Origin: Elusimicrobiota bacterium
GTDB taxonomy: Bacteria; Elusimicrobiota; Elusimicrobia; UBA1565; UBA9628
NCBI GenBank assembly: GCA_028868375.1
Contig: JAGWUP010000001.1
Span: 62,001-126,000, forward strand
Reading direction: 5' to 3'
Length of the DNA stretch: 64,000 nt
Shown here: positions 42,133-49,217 of the stretch, one piece after another
Numbering within the stretch: the first letter of the stretch is position 1
Layout: every line of letters begins with the position of its first letter
The notes under the pieces: model-generated
The model's input: only the letters and a program-made list of their open reading frames with translations
Told to the model about the DNA's origin: nothing
Databases searched by the model: none
Made by a program: the position numbers and the translations under genes

Positions 42133-42804
42133 ATGAAAGCCGTACTGTTCGATTTTGGGGGGACCCTCGACTCCGATGGTCGCGCTTGGGGCGACCGCTT
42201 TTACCCTCTATATAAGGAAGCGGCGCTGCCGTCCCTGCCGCGCAAGCTTTTCGACGAGGCTTTTTATCGCTGCGACGACGAACTGGCCCTAAGATTCCCA
42301 TTGGCCGGGCTCTCTTTCAAGCAAACGCTGGAATTGCAGGTCGGCTGCATGTTGGAGCGGATCGCGCCGAGCCGCCTGGCCCTTAAAACTGTTATTTCTC
42401 AACGATTTCTCGATGATTGCCGCAAATCATTCGAGCGCAATCGCCCCCTCCTGGCCCGCCTGAAGAGCCGCTATCGGCTGGGGATCGTGTCCAATTTCTA
42501 TGGGAACCTGCAAAGCGTGCTCGCCTCCGAGGACTTGGCCGGCTACTTCGACGCCGTCGCAGACTCCGGAGTCGTCGGCCGGGTCAAGCCGGACCGCGAG
42601 ATATTCCTCCACGCAGCGCGCGCCCTCGGACTGACTCCCGCCGATTGCCTCATGGTCGGGGACTCCGTCCCCCGCGACATGAAGGGCGCCGAGGGCTTGG
42701 GAATGCGCCACGCTCTCCTGGCGCCCAATCCGCTGGCCCGCCCTTGCTGCCCCGAGGCTTGGCGCTTGGGCTGCCTCGCCGAGCTGGAGGGAAGGCTGTT
42801 GTGA
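42133..42804 (+). CDS. HAD superfamily hydrolase, first gene of the inositol-linked cluster
   Basis: HAD hydrolase of 223 residues with a helical cap (about 16-100). The nucleophile aspartate is residue 7 in FDFGGTLD, but the usual second aspartate (+2) is glycine, as in some HAD subfamilies with altered activity. IVSNF supplies motif II, a lysine in VGRVKPDREIF motif III and MVGDSVPRDMKGA motif IV. A phosphatase acting on an inositol phosphate or phospholipid phosphate is a reasonable guess from context. It overlaps the next gene by four bases (GTGA). Confidence 0.75.
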   Translation: MKAVLFDFGGTLDSDGRAWGDRFYPLYKEAALPSLPRKLFDEAFYRCDDELALRFPLAGLSFKQTLELQVGCMLERIAPSRLALKTVISQRFLDDCRKSFERNRPLLARLKSRYRLGIVSNFYGNLQSVLASEDLAGYFDAVADSGVVGRVKPDREIFLHAARALGLTPADCLMVGDSVPRDMKGAEGLGMRHALLAPNPLARPCCPEAWRLGCLAELEGRLL

Positions 42805-43523
42805 CGCCCGAGTGTCGGCGGGCCGGCATCATCGCCGCTGGCCAGGGCAGCCGCCTGGCCGGCAGCCACCCGGGCTGCGCCAAGCCGCTGGTCCCGGTGG
42901 CGGGGCGCCCGCTCTGCCACTGGGTGGCGGCCTCCCTGCGCGAAGCGGGCATCACGGACATCACCCTGTTGCATAACAGCGACGGCTGCGGCGTTCGCCG
43001 CAGCTTGGAGGAGGCTTTCGGCGACATCGCCTGGACCTTTCTCCAGGCGGACACGGCTTCCTCTTGGGAGAGTTTCCGTCTGGTGGCGCGCACGATCGCG
43101 CAGACGCAGGCCCCTTTCTTGATCAGCACGGTCGACGCCCTGGTGCCTCCCGCCGAGACCAAGCGCTTCTGGGACTTCGCCGCGACCCGGGACGCGGCGG
43201 CAAGCCTGGCCTTGACCGCCTTCGTGGACGATGAAAAGCCACTGTGGGCCCAGATCGACGATTCGGGTCGCGTGACGGCCCTGGGAGAGCCTTGCTCGGA
43301 CCGGCGCTACGTCACCTCCGGCCTTTACTATTTGAGCGCCGCGACGGCCCAGGGACTGCCGGAACCGCGAGCCTTCCCCTCCCTGCGGCGCTACCTAACC
43401 GCCCTCGTCGACTCCGGGGCCCTGGTCACCGGCCATCCGTTGGCCAAGACGATCGACGTCGACCGTCCCGAGGACGTCGTCCAAGCGGAGGGATTTTTGA
43501 AGGAGGCGATCTCGTCATGGTGA
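42801..43523 (+). CDS. NTP transferase (possible inositol- or alcohol-phosphate cytidylyltransferase)
   Basis: Nucleotidyltransferase of 240 residues of the MobA/GlmU-N type. AGIIAAGQGSRLAGSHPGC holds the nucleotide-binding loop (residues 8-26), KPLVPVAGRPL follows with the catalytic lysine, and the metal-binding acid is in STVDALV. Clustered with inositol-phosphate synthase and a CDP-alcohol phosphatidyltransferase, it could be a CTP:inositol-1-phosphate cytidylyltransferase like the N-terminal half of the archaeal IPCT/DIPPS enzyme. The exact substrate is inference. GTG 42801 overlaps the HAD stop; AAGGAGG near its 3' end serves the next gene. Confidence 0.7.
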   Translation: MTPECRRAGIIAAGQGSRLAGSHPGCAKPLVPVAGRPLCHWVAASLREAGITDITLLHNSDGCGVRRSLEEAFGDIAWTFLQADTASSWESFRLVARTIAQTQAPFLISTVDALVPPAETKRFWDFAATRDAAASLALTAFVDDEKPLWAQIDDSGRVTALGEPCSDRRYVTSGLYYLSAATAQGLPEPRAFPSLRRYLTALVDSGALVTGHPLAKTIDVDRPEDVVQAEGFLKEAISSW

Positions 43524-44359
43524 AATGCCTCGGCATCTTCCGGGAGCCGCAGAATTCCCCGCAGCGGGAGCCGGACGACGCCCTGATCCTGAAGGCCGTC
43601 ATGGAGAACCTTGAGCTGCAGCGCGTGGAGGTCTCCTTATTGGCGGCCGGCCAATCCGATTCGGCCGATCTCGCCGGCTACGACATGATCGTTCCGATGT
43701 GCGAGACCTACCCGCGCTTGATGCGGCTAGACGCGCTGGCGCGGCCGGGGGGGCCGCTGATCGTCAACCCCGCGAGCGCGGTGCTCAATTGCTACAGAAC
43801 GCGGATGATCGCCCTTTTCGATAAAACCCCGGAGCTGCGCTACCCCGAGACCTTCGTGCGGCCGACGAGCCGGGCCCTGGAGCTGGCTGTTTTCACCGAG
43901 GGCGGGGCCTGGATCAAGCGCGGGGACGTCCACAACACTTGCGCCCGCGACGTGGTCTTCGCCCGCGGCCGACGGGAGGCCGCGGAGGTCCTCTCCGATT
44001 TCGAACGGCGGGAGATCACGGAGGTCGTGGTCCAGGAGCACGTCGAGGGAGACCTCATCAAGTTCTACGGAGTGGGGCCCGGCCAGTGGTTTACCTGGTT
44101 CTATCACGATCCGGCCAGCGCCCGGCGCCTCTCCTTCGAGATCGAAGACCTGGCCTTCCAAGGCGAGACGGCCGCGCGGGCCGTCGGCCTGGAGATCTTC
44201 GGGGGCGACGCCATCGTGTCTCCGGAAGGCCGCATCCAGGTCATCGACATCAATTCCTGGCCCAGCTTCGCGCGCGTGCGCGCCGAGGCCGCGGTCCAGA
44301 TCGCCCGCAGGCTGCGATCCCGCCTGCGCCAGCGCGAGCGCGCAGGGAGGCCCTCATGA
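43517..44359 (+). CDS. ATP-grasp enzyme, substrate unknown
   Basis: Protein of 280 residues with an ATP-grasp layout: an N-terminal pre-domain (about 1-85) ending in LIVNPASAVLNCYRTRM, a central lysine segment (AWIKRGDVHNT), a VVVQEHVEGDLIKFYGVG strand, and the metal-binding VIDINSWPSFARV near the C-terminus. The DINxxP pattern recalls both RimK/DdlB ligases and the inositol phosphate kinases of the ITPK type, which share this fold. Two roles fit the cluster: amide ligation to an amine, or phosphorylation of an inositol. It overlaps the upstream gene by 7 bases and the next by 4. Confidence 0.65.
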   Translation: MVKCLGIFREPQNSPQREPDDALILKAVMENLELQRVEVSLLAAGQSDSADLAGYDMIVPMCETYPRLMRLDALARPGGPLIVNPASAVLNCYRTRMIALFDKTPELRYPETFVRPTSRALELAVFTEGGAWIKRGDVHNTCARDVVFARGRREAAEVLSDFERREITEVVVQEHVEGDLIKFYGVGPGQWFTWFYHDPASARRLSFEIEDLAFQGETAARAVGLEIFGGDAIVSPEGRIQVIDINSWPSFARVRAEAAVQIARRLRSRLRQRERAGRPS

Positions 44360-45693
44360 CGACAAGCGCATCCCCCAGCCAGGCCGTCGCGGGCCCGAAA
44401 TCTCTGGCCCTCTTCGAGGAGGAGCAGCGCTACCTGGCCCCCGGACTGCAGTCGATCGCGCTCTTCTCCAGGCTGGCGATGGACGGAGGCTCCGGCGCCG
44501 TGCTGCGAGACATGGACGGCCGCGAGTATCTGGACTTCGTCGCTGGCATCGGCGTTGCCAGCCTCGGCTACGGCCATCCCTCCTACGCGCGCGCCCTCTC
44601 CGAGCAGGCGGCCAAGACGGCCGTCGGCTCCTTCACGACCGCGCGGCGCCTCTCCTTCGTCAAGACCTTGTCCACGGTCACCCCCAAGGGACTTGACCGC
44701 ATCCAGCTCTACTCCTCCGGCGCCGAGGGCGTCGAGGCCGCCCTGCGGCTGGCCAAGAGCCGGACCAAGAAGTTCGAGGTCGTCAGCTTCTGGGGCGGCT
44801 TCCACGGCAAGACCGGAGGAGTCCTGCCGCTCCTGGCCGACAGCTTCAAGTTCCAGCTCGGCCCCCTGCTGCCGGGGCTCTACAGTTCCCCCTATCCGGA
44901 CAGCCGCCGCTGCCCCCTGGGCGCAGACGGCGAGCACGACTGCGGCGCTCACTGCCTGGAATTCCTGCGCGAGAAGCTGCGGCGCGAGACCACGGGAGCC
45001 TTGTCGGCGATCATCCTCGAGCCGATCCAAGGCACCAACGGCAACGTCGTCCCCCCGCCGGGATTCTTCGCCGGGGCAGCTCAGATCGCCCGCGAGGCCG
45101 GCGCCCTCTTCATCTCAGACGAAATGATCACAGGCTTCGGGCGCACCGGCGAGTGGTTCGGCTGCGTCCACGAGGGAGTCGTCCCGGACATCATGACGGT
45201 CGGAAAGGGCATGGCCGGCGGTTTCCCGGTCTCCGGCGTGATCACGTCCACCGAGATCGCCGAGTCCAAGCCCTGGGCCAACCCGAGCGGCTCCTCCTCG
45301 AGCTACGGGGGCAACCCCTTGGCCTGCGCCGCCTGCGACGTCACCCTGCGCGCCATCATCGAGGAGCGCTTGGTCGAGAACTCGCGCCAGGTCGGCGCCG
45401 CCCTGCTGCGGCGCCTGCGGGAGATCGGCGCGGCCTGCCCGCTCGTCGGAGCGGTCCGCGGCCGCGGGCTCATGATCGGCATCGACCTGGTCCAACCCGG
45501 CACGCGCCAACCCTTGGAGAAGGCCCTCTGCCGCGAGCTGTTCGAGGATTGCCTGCGGCGCGGCCTGCTGACGATGTCCTACAATCCCTCCTTGCGGATC
45601 AATCCGCCGCTAGTCATCACCGAGGCCCAGGCCCTGCGCGGAGCCGACCTGCTTGGGGAAGCCCTGGCGCAACTCCAGCGGCGGAGGTTTTGA
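44356..45693 (+). CDS. Class III pyridoxal-phosphate aminotransferase
   Basis: Aminotransferase of 445 residues of the GABA/ornithine/glutamate-1-semialdehyde fold type I group. Landmarks are YSSGAEGVEAALRLAK (phosphate-binding loop), FWGGFHGKT, the aspartate in LFISDEMITGFGRTG, and the Schiff-base lysine in MTVGKGMAGGFPVSG. The insert with DSRRCPLGADGEHDC is unusual. With a Gfo/Idh dehydrogenase beside it, it could aminate a keto-cyclitol or keto-sugar, although characterised inosose aminotransferases belong to a different (DegT) class. A GGGAGG Shine-Dalgarno precedes ATG 44356. Confidence 0.85.
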   Translation: MTTSASPSQAVAGPKSLALFEEEQRYLAPGLQSIALFSRLAMDGGSGAVLRDMDGREYLDFVAGIGVASLGYGHPSYARALSEQAAKTAVGSFTTARRLSFVKTLSTVTPKGLDRIQLYSSGAEGVEAALRLAKSRTKKFEVVSFWGGFHGKTGGVLPLLADSFKFQLGPLLPGLYSSPYPDSRRCPLGADGEHDCGAHCLEFLREKLRRETTGALSAIILEPIQGTNGNVVPPPGFFAGAAQIAREAGALFISDEMITGFGRTGEWFGCVHEGVVPDIMTVGKGMAGGFPVSGVITSTEIAESKPWANPSGSSSSYGGNPLACAACDVTLRAIIEERLVENSRQVGAALLRRLREIGAACPLVGAVRGRGLMIGIDLVQPGTRQPLEKALCRELFEDCLRRGLLTMSYNPSLRINPPLVITEAQALRGADLLGEALAQLQRRRF

Positions 45694-46736
45694 TGCGGCA
45701 GGGCTGCGCCCCATTGCGCGCCGCCGTCGTCGGCTTCGGCCGGGTCGCGGAGAAAGCCCATCTGCCGGCCTTCCTGCAGCGCGGCGTCGAGGTCCTCGCC
45801 GTCGCCGACGGCTCCGCCGACCGCTTGAACGCCGCGGGCGCCGCCCTGCCGGGCGCCCGGCTGTACGAGTCGTTCGAGGCCTTGCTAAAGCACGAAAGAG
45901 GGCTTGATTTCATCGACATCGCCACGCCCCCCTTCCTGCACGCCGAGCAAGCCCTGGCTGCGGTCAAGGCGGGCATGCACGTGCTCTGCGAAAAACCGCT
46001 GGGGCTGGCCCCGGATGAGCTGGAGGCGCTGCGCCGCTCATCGGCAATGGCGGGACGGACGGTGTTCACGGTTCACAACTGGGCCCACAGCCCGCAGTGG
46101 CGAAAGATCTTCGAGCTGGCCGCCTCGGGGGCCGTCGGCGCCGTGCGCCACGTCGAGCTCAGGGCCTTAAGAACCCGCCCGGCCGCCGGAGCCCTGAGCG
46201 GGGATTGGCGGCGCCAGGCCGCCCTGGCCGGCGGCGGCATACTGGTCGACCACGGCTGGCACAACCTCTACCTGATCGAGCGCTTGATAGGGCAGGCCCC
46301 GCGTCGCCTGGCGGCGCGCCTGTCCCCCGCCTGCGGCGGCGTGGACGAGGAGGCGGCCCTCTTCATCGAGTTTCCGAACGCGACGGCGCAGCTCTCTCTG
46401 ACATGGCGCTCGCCGGTGAGGCGCAACGCCGCCGTGATCGTCGGCTCCGCGGCCGTCTTGGAGCTTAATGACGACGAGCTGCTCGTCCGCTCCCCCGCCG
46501 GAGTCGAGCGTTTCTCCTTCGCCGCGCCCCTGTCCGCCGGCTCCGCCCATCCTTCCTGGTTCTCGGACATGCTCTCGGATTTCTTTTCCGAGCTCTCCGA
46601 CGCATCGCTGCGCGGACGCAATCTGAAGGAAGCCTCCTTCTGCCTGTCCGTGATCCACCGGGCCTATCAGTCCGTCCGACAGGGGCGCGGCCCCGCCCGA
46701 ACGCACCCGGCGCCGCGCGGAACGGCCAGCCGATGA
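45693..46736 (+). CDS. Gfo/Idh/MocA family NAD(P)-dependent dehydrogenase
   Basis: Oxidoreductase of 347 residues. The Rossmann domain begins AAVVGFGRVAEKAHLPAF, the catalytic lysine is 101 in CEKPLG, and the C-terminal domain has the DxxxH pair at Asp186 and His190 (LVDHGWHN). The family includes myo-inositol 2-dehydrogenases, so oxidation of an inositol or sugar hydroxyl to a ketone that the neighbouring aminotransferase then uses is a coherent proposal. The ATG shares one base with the preceding stop (TGATG). Confidence 0.8.
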   Translation: MRQGCAPLRAAVVGFGRVAEKAHLPAFLQRGVEVLAVADGSADRLNAAGAALPGARLYESFEALLKHERGLDFIDIATPPFLHAEQALAAVKAGMHVLCEKPLGLAPDELEALRRSSAMAGRTVFTVHNWAHSPQWRKIFELAASGAVGAVRHVELRALRTRPAAGALSGDWRRQAALAGGGILVDHGWHNLYLIERLIGQAPRRLAARLSPACGGVDEEAALFIEFPNATAQLSLTWRSPVRRNAAVIVGSAAVLELNDDELLVRSPAGVERFSFAAPLSAGSAHPSWFSDMLSDFFSELSDASLRGRNLKEASFCLSVIHRAYQSVRQGRGPARTHPAPRGTASR

Positions 46737-47854
46737 CAGAGACCGCCCTGCTGCTCGATGCCGGCGAGTCGATGCTTGAGCGCGTCGGCGGCCTGACCGT
46801 CATCGAGCGGCAGCTCTGGAGCCTGGCGCGCGCCGGCTTCAAGACGGTCCGGGTGGACGCGGCTCGCCCGAAGAAGTCCGGCCTGCGCTGGCCCGACGGA
46901 TTGAATATCCATTGGGCGCAAGAATCCGCAGACGGCCCGGAAGGCCCCTCGATCGCGGTTTCGGGACGTCATTTCTTCCGGGTCGCGGCCCTGCGCCGCG
47001 CAGCCCGCGAACCCTCGCCGTCCCTGGCGCAGGGCGCCGCCGCAGACGACTCCTTCCCGCTCGACCTGCCCGAAAATCGACCCGCCGCACTGCGCTGGCT
47101 GCTTGCCGCCGGGATCAAGCCCCAGGACGGCTTCATGTCCAGGCACTTCGACCGGCACCTGTCCCTGGGCGTCTCCCGCCTGCTTTTGGAAACGCGGGTC
47201 ACGCCCAGCATGATGACAGCGGTCAGCTCCCTGATCGGTTTGCTCGGAGCGCTGCTGTTCGTCGTCCCCGAGCATTCCTGGCGCTTGGGCGGGGCGCTGC
47301 TGGTCTGGCTGCACTCCGTGCTGGACGGCTGCGACGGAGAGCTGGCGCGCATCCGCTTCCAGGAGTCGCGGCTCGGCGCGGATTTGGACTTTTGGGGAGA
47401 CAACCTGGTTCACGTCGCGCTGTTCTGCTGCCTCGGCCTGGGCTTCTACCGCGCGGACCAAAACGCCTGGCCGCTGGCGGCGGCGGCCGCCGCCTGCGTA
47501 GGCACGCTGGGCTCGGCGGCGATGAGCTACCGCCAGCGCCTGCTGCGTCAACGGCTGCCCGCGCTGGCCGCCGCCTCCAACCCCGGAGTGGCCTCCACGC
47601 TGGAACGACTCGAGGCCGCCTTGGAGGCCCGGGATTTCATTTACCTGCTCGTCCTGCTGGCCTTCCTGGACCGCCTCTATGAGTTCATGTGGGCCGCGGC
47701 CGTCGGCTCGCTGCTATTTCTTTTGATGATGTTGTATCTGGGAGGCAAGAACCATGAACAAATCGGACAGCCGGATCCGGCCCGCGAAGGGAACCCTCGG
47801 AGTGCTTCTGCCGGGGATGGGGGCGGTCACCAGCACGTTTATAGCGGGAGTTGA
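46733..47854 (+). CDS. CDP-alcohol phosphatidyltransferase with degenerate N-terminal nucleotidyltransferase domain
   Basis: Protein of 373 residues. Residues 145-335 form the membrane CDP-alcohol phosphatidyltransferase domain with a complete signature: Asp198, Asp201, Gly202, Ala205, Arg206, Gly215, Asp219, Asp223. Residues 1-130 look like a decayed NTP-transferase domain (ERVGGLTVIERQLWSLARAGF) without the GGxGxR loop, the arrangement of archaeal bifunctional IPCT/DIPPS proteins. The enzyme should join a CDP-activated group to an alcohol such as inositol phosphate. The last 101 bases overlap the next gene in another frame, which lies beyond the last membrane helix. Confidence 0.82.
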   Translation: MTETALLLDAGESMLERVGGLTVIERQLWSLARAGFKTVRVDAARPKKSGLRWPDGLNIHWAQESADGPEGPSIAVSGRHFFRVAALRRAAREPSPSLAQGAAADDSFPLDLPENRPAALRWLLAAGIKPQDGFMSRHFDRHLSLGVSRLLLETRVTPSMMTAVSSLIGLLGALLFVVPEHSWRLGGALLVWLHSVLDGCDGELARIRFQESRLGADLDFWGDNLVHVALFCCLGLGFYRADQNAWPLAAAAAACVGTLGSAAMSYRQRLLRQRLPALAAASNPGVASTLERLEAALEARDFIYLLVLLAFLDRLYEFMWAAAVGSLLFLLMMLYLGGKNHEQIGQPDPAREGNPRSASAGDGGGHQHVYSGS

Positions 47855-49151
47855 GCTCTCGAAAAAGGGCCTCGGCCGTCCGATCGGCTCGCTGACCCAG
47901 CTGCAGACGATCCGGCTGGGCAAGCGCTACGAGGACCGCTCGCCGCTGATCAAGGATTTCGTGCCGCTGGCCCCCGTCGAGAGCCTCGTCTTCGGCGGTT
48001 GGGATTTATTCCCGGACGACATGCACGAGGCCGCCAAAAAGGCGGGGGTCCTGGACCGCGAGCAGCTCGAGCCGGTCCGCCGCGAGCTGGCGGCGATCAA
48101 GCCCATGCCGGCCGTGGCCGATCCCGCCTATTTGCGCAACCTCAAGCCGGTCCACTCCAAGAAGGGCGCAAGCAAATGGGAGCTCGCCCGGCAGGTGATC
48201 GCCGATATAGAGTCCTTCCGCAGGAAGACGGGCTGCGAGCGCCTGGTGATGCTCTGGTGCGGCTCCACGGAGATTCTTCCCAACCGGGCGCCTTGCCATG
48301 AGTCGATCGAGGCCTTCGAGCAGGGTCTTAAGGACAACGATCCCGCCATCCCCCCGTCGATGATCTACGCCTACGCGGCGATCAGCCTCGGCATCCCTTA
48401 CGGCAACGGCGCGCCGAACCTGTCCGCCGACATCCCGGCCTTGGTCGAGTTGGCGGAGAAGACCGGGGCCCCGATCGCGGGCAAGGACTTCAAGACCGGC
48501 CAGACCCTGATGAAGACGACGATCGCGCCCATGCTCAAGGCGCGCATGCTGGGCTTGACCGGCTGGTACTCGACCAACATCCTGGGCAACCGCGACGGAG
48601 AGGTGCTCGACGATCCCGGCTCCTTTAAGACCAAGGAGAAGAGCAAGATGTCGGTGCTGGACACGATCCTGGAGCCCAAGCGCTACCCGGAGCTCTACGG
48701 CAAGTTCCACCACAAGGTCCGCATCGACTACTACCCGCCCAGGGGAGACGCCAAGGAAGGCTGGGACAACATCGACATACGCGGCTGGATGAACATGCCG
48801 ATGCAGATCAAGATCAACTTCCTTTGCCGCGATTCGATCCTGGCCGCTCCGATCGCGCTCGATCTGGTCTTGTTCCTCGACCTGGCCAAGCGCGGCGGCA
48901 TGAAGGGCATTCAAGAGTGGCTGTCCTTCTACTTCAAGAGCCCGCAATGCCGGGAGGATCTCCAGCCGGAGCACGATATCTTCATCCAGCACCTCAAGCT
49001 GAAGAACACCCTGCGCTTGCTCATGGGCGAGGAAGTCCTCGATCATTCCGGCCTGGACTACTACGACCCCGAGCGGGGCACGCCGACGCCGGCCCCGGCG
49101 CCGCGCCCCAAGGCGGCTAAAGGGAAAAAAACGCTGGCGGCGACTCGCTAG
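47754..49151 (+). CDS. myo-Inositol-1(3)-phosphate synthase
   Basis: Enzyme of 465 residues that converts glucose 6-phosphate to L-myo-inositol 1-phosphate with internal NAD redox. GTLGVLLPGMGAVTSTFIAG at residues 13-32 is the nucleotide-binding loop. NGAPNLSADIPAL, the GKDFKTGQT strand with its catalytic lysines, and GWYSTNILGNRDGEVLDDP are conserved active-site blocks, and SKMSVLD follows. GGAGG lies 8 bases before ATG 47754. The C-terminal 30 residues are Pro/Ala/Lys-rich. It supplies inositol phosphate to the cluster and is its last gene before a terminator. Confidence 0.9.
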   Translation: MNKSDSRIRPAKGTLGVLLPGMGAVTSTFIAGVELSKKGLGRPIGSLTQLQTIRLGKRYEDRSPLIKDFVPLAPVESLVFGGWDLFPDDMHEAAKKAGVLDREQLEPVRRELAAIKPMPAVADPAYLRNLKPVHSKKGASKWELARQVIADIESFRRKTGCERLVMLWCGSTEILPNRAPCHESIEAFEQGLKDNDPAIPPSMIYAYAAISLGIPYGNGAPNLSADIPALVELAEKTGAPIAGKDFKTGQTLMKTTIAPMLKARMLGLTGWYSTNILGNRDGEVLDDPGSFKTKEKSKMSVLDTILEPKRYPELYGKFHHKVRIDYYPPRGDAKEGWDNIDIRGWMNMPMQIKINFLCRDSILAAPIALDLVLFLDLAKRGGMKGIQEWLSFYFKSPQCREDLQPEHDIFIQHLKLKNTLRLLMGEEVLDHSGLDYYDPERGTPTPAPAPRPKAAKGKKTLAATR

Positions 49152-49152
49152 T

Positions 49153-49174
49153 TCCGGCGGGGGGCCGGAGTTTT
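49153..49174 (+). terminator. Rho-independent terminator after inositol-phosphate synthase
   Basis: TCCGGC (49153-49158) and GCCGGA (49164-49169) form a 6-base stem with a five-G loop, followed by GTTTT. It directly follows the stop at 49151 and separates the inositol cluster from bamA. The stem is short, so termination may be partial. Confidence 0.55.
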
Positions 49175-49202
49175 ACCCAGGGGCGACCCGCGCCAAATTT
49201 TA

Positions 49203-49208
49203 TATACT
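49203..49208 (+). promoter_or_regulatory. -10 box TATACT before bamA
   Basis: TATACT lies 9 bases before the GTG of bamA with no Shine-Dalgarno, so the bam-lpx transcript would begin at or next to the start codon. No clear -35 was seen. Confidence 0.5.
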
Positions 49209-49217
49209 GGCTTTGGC

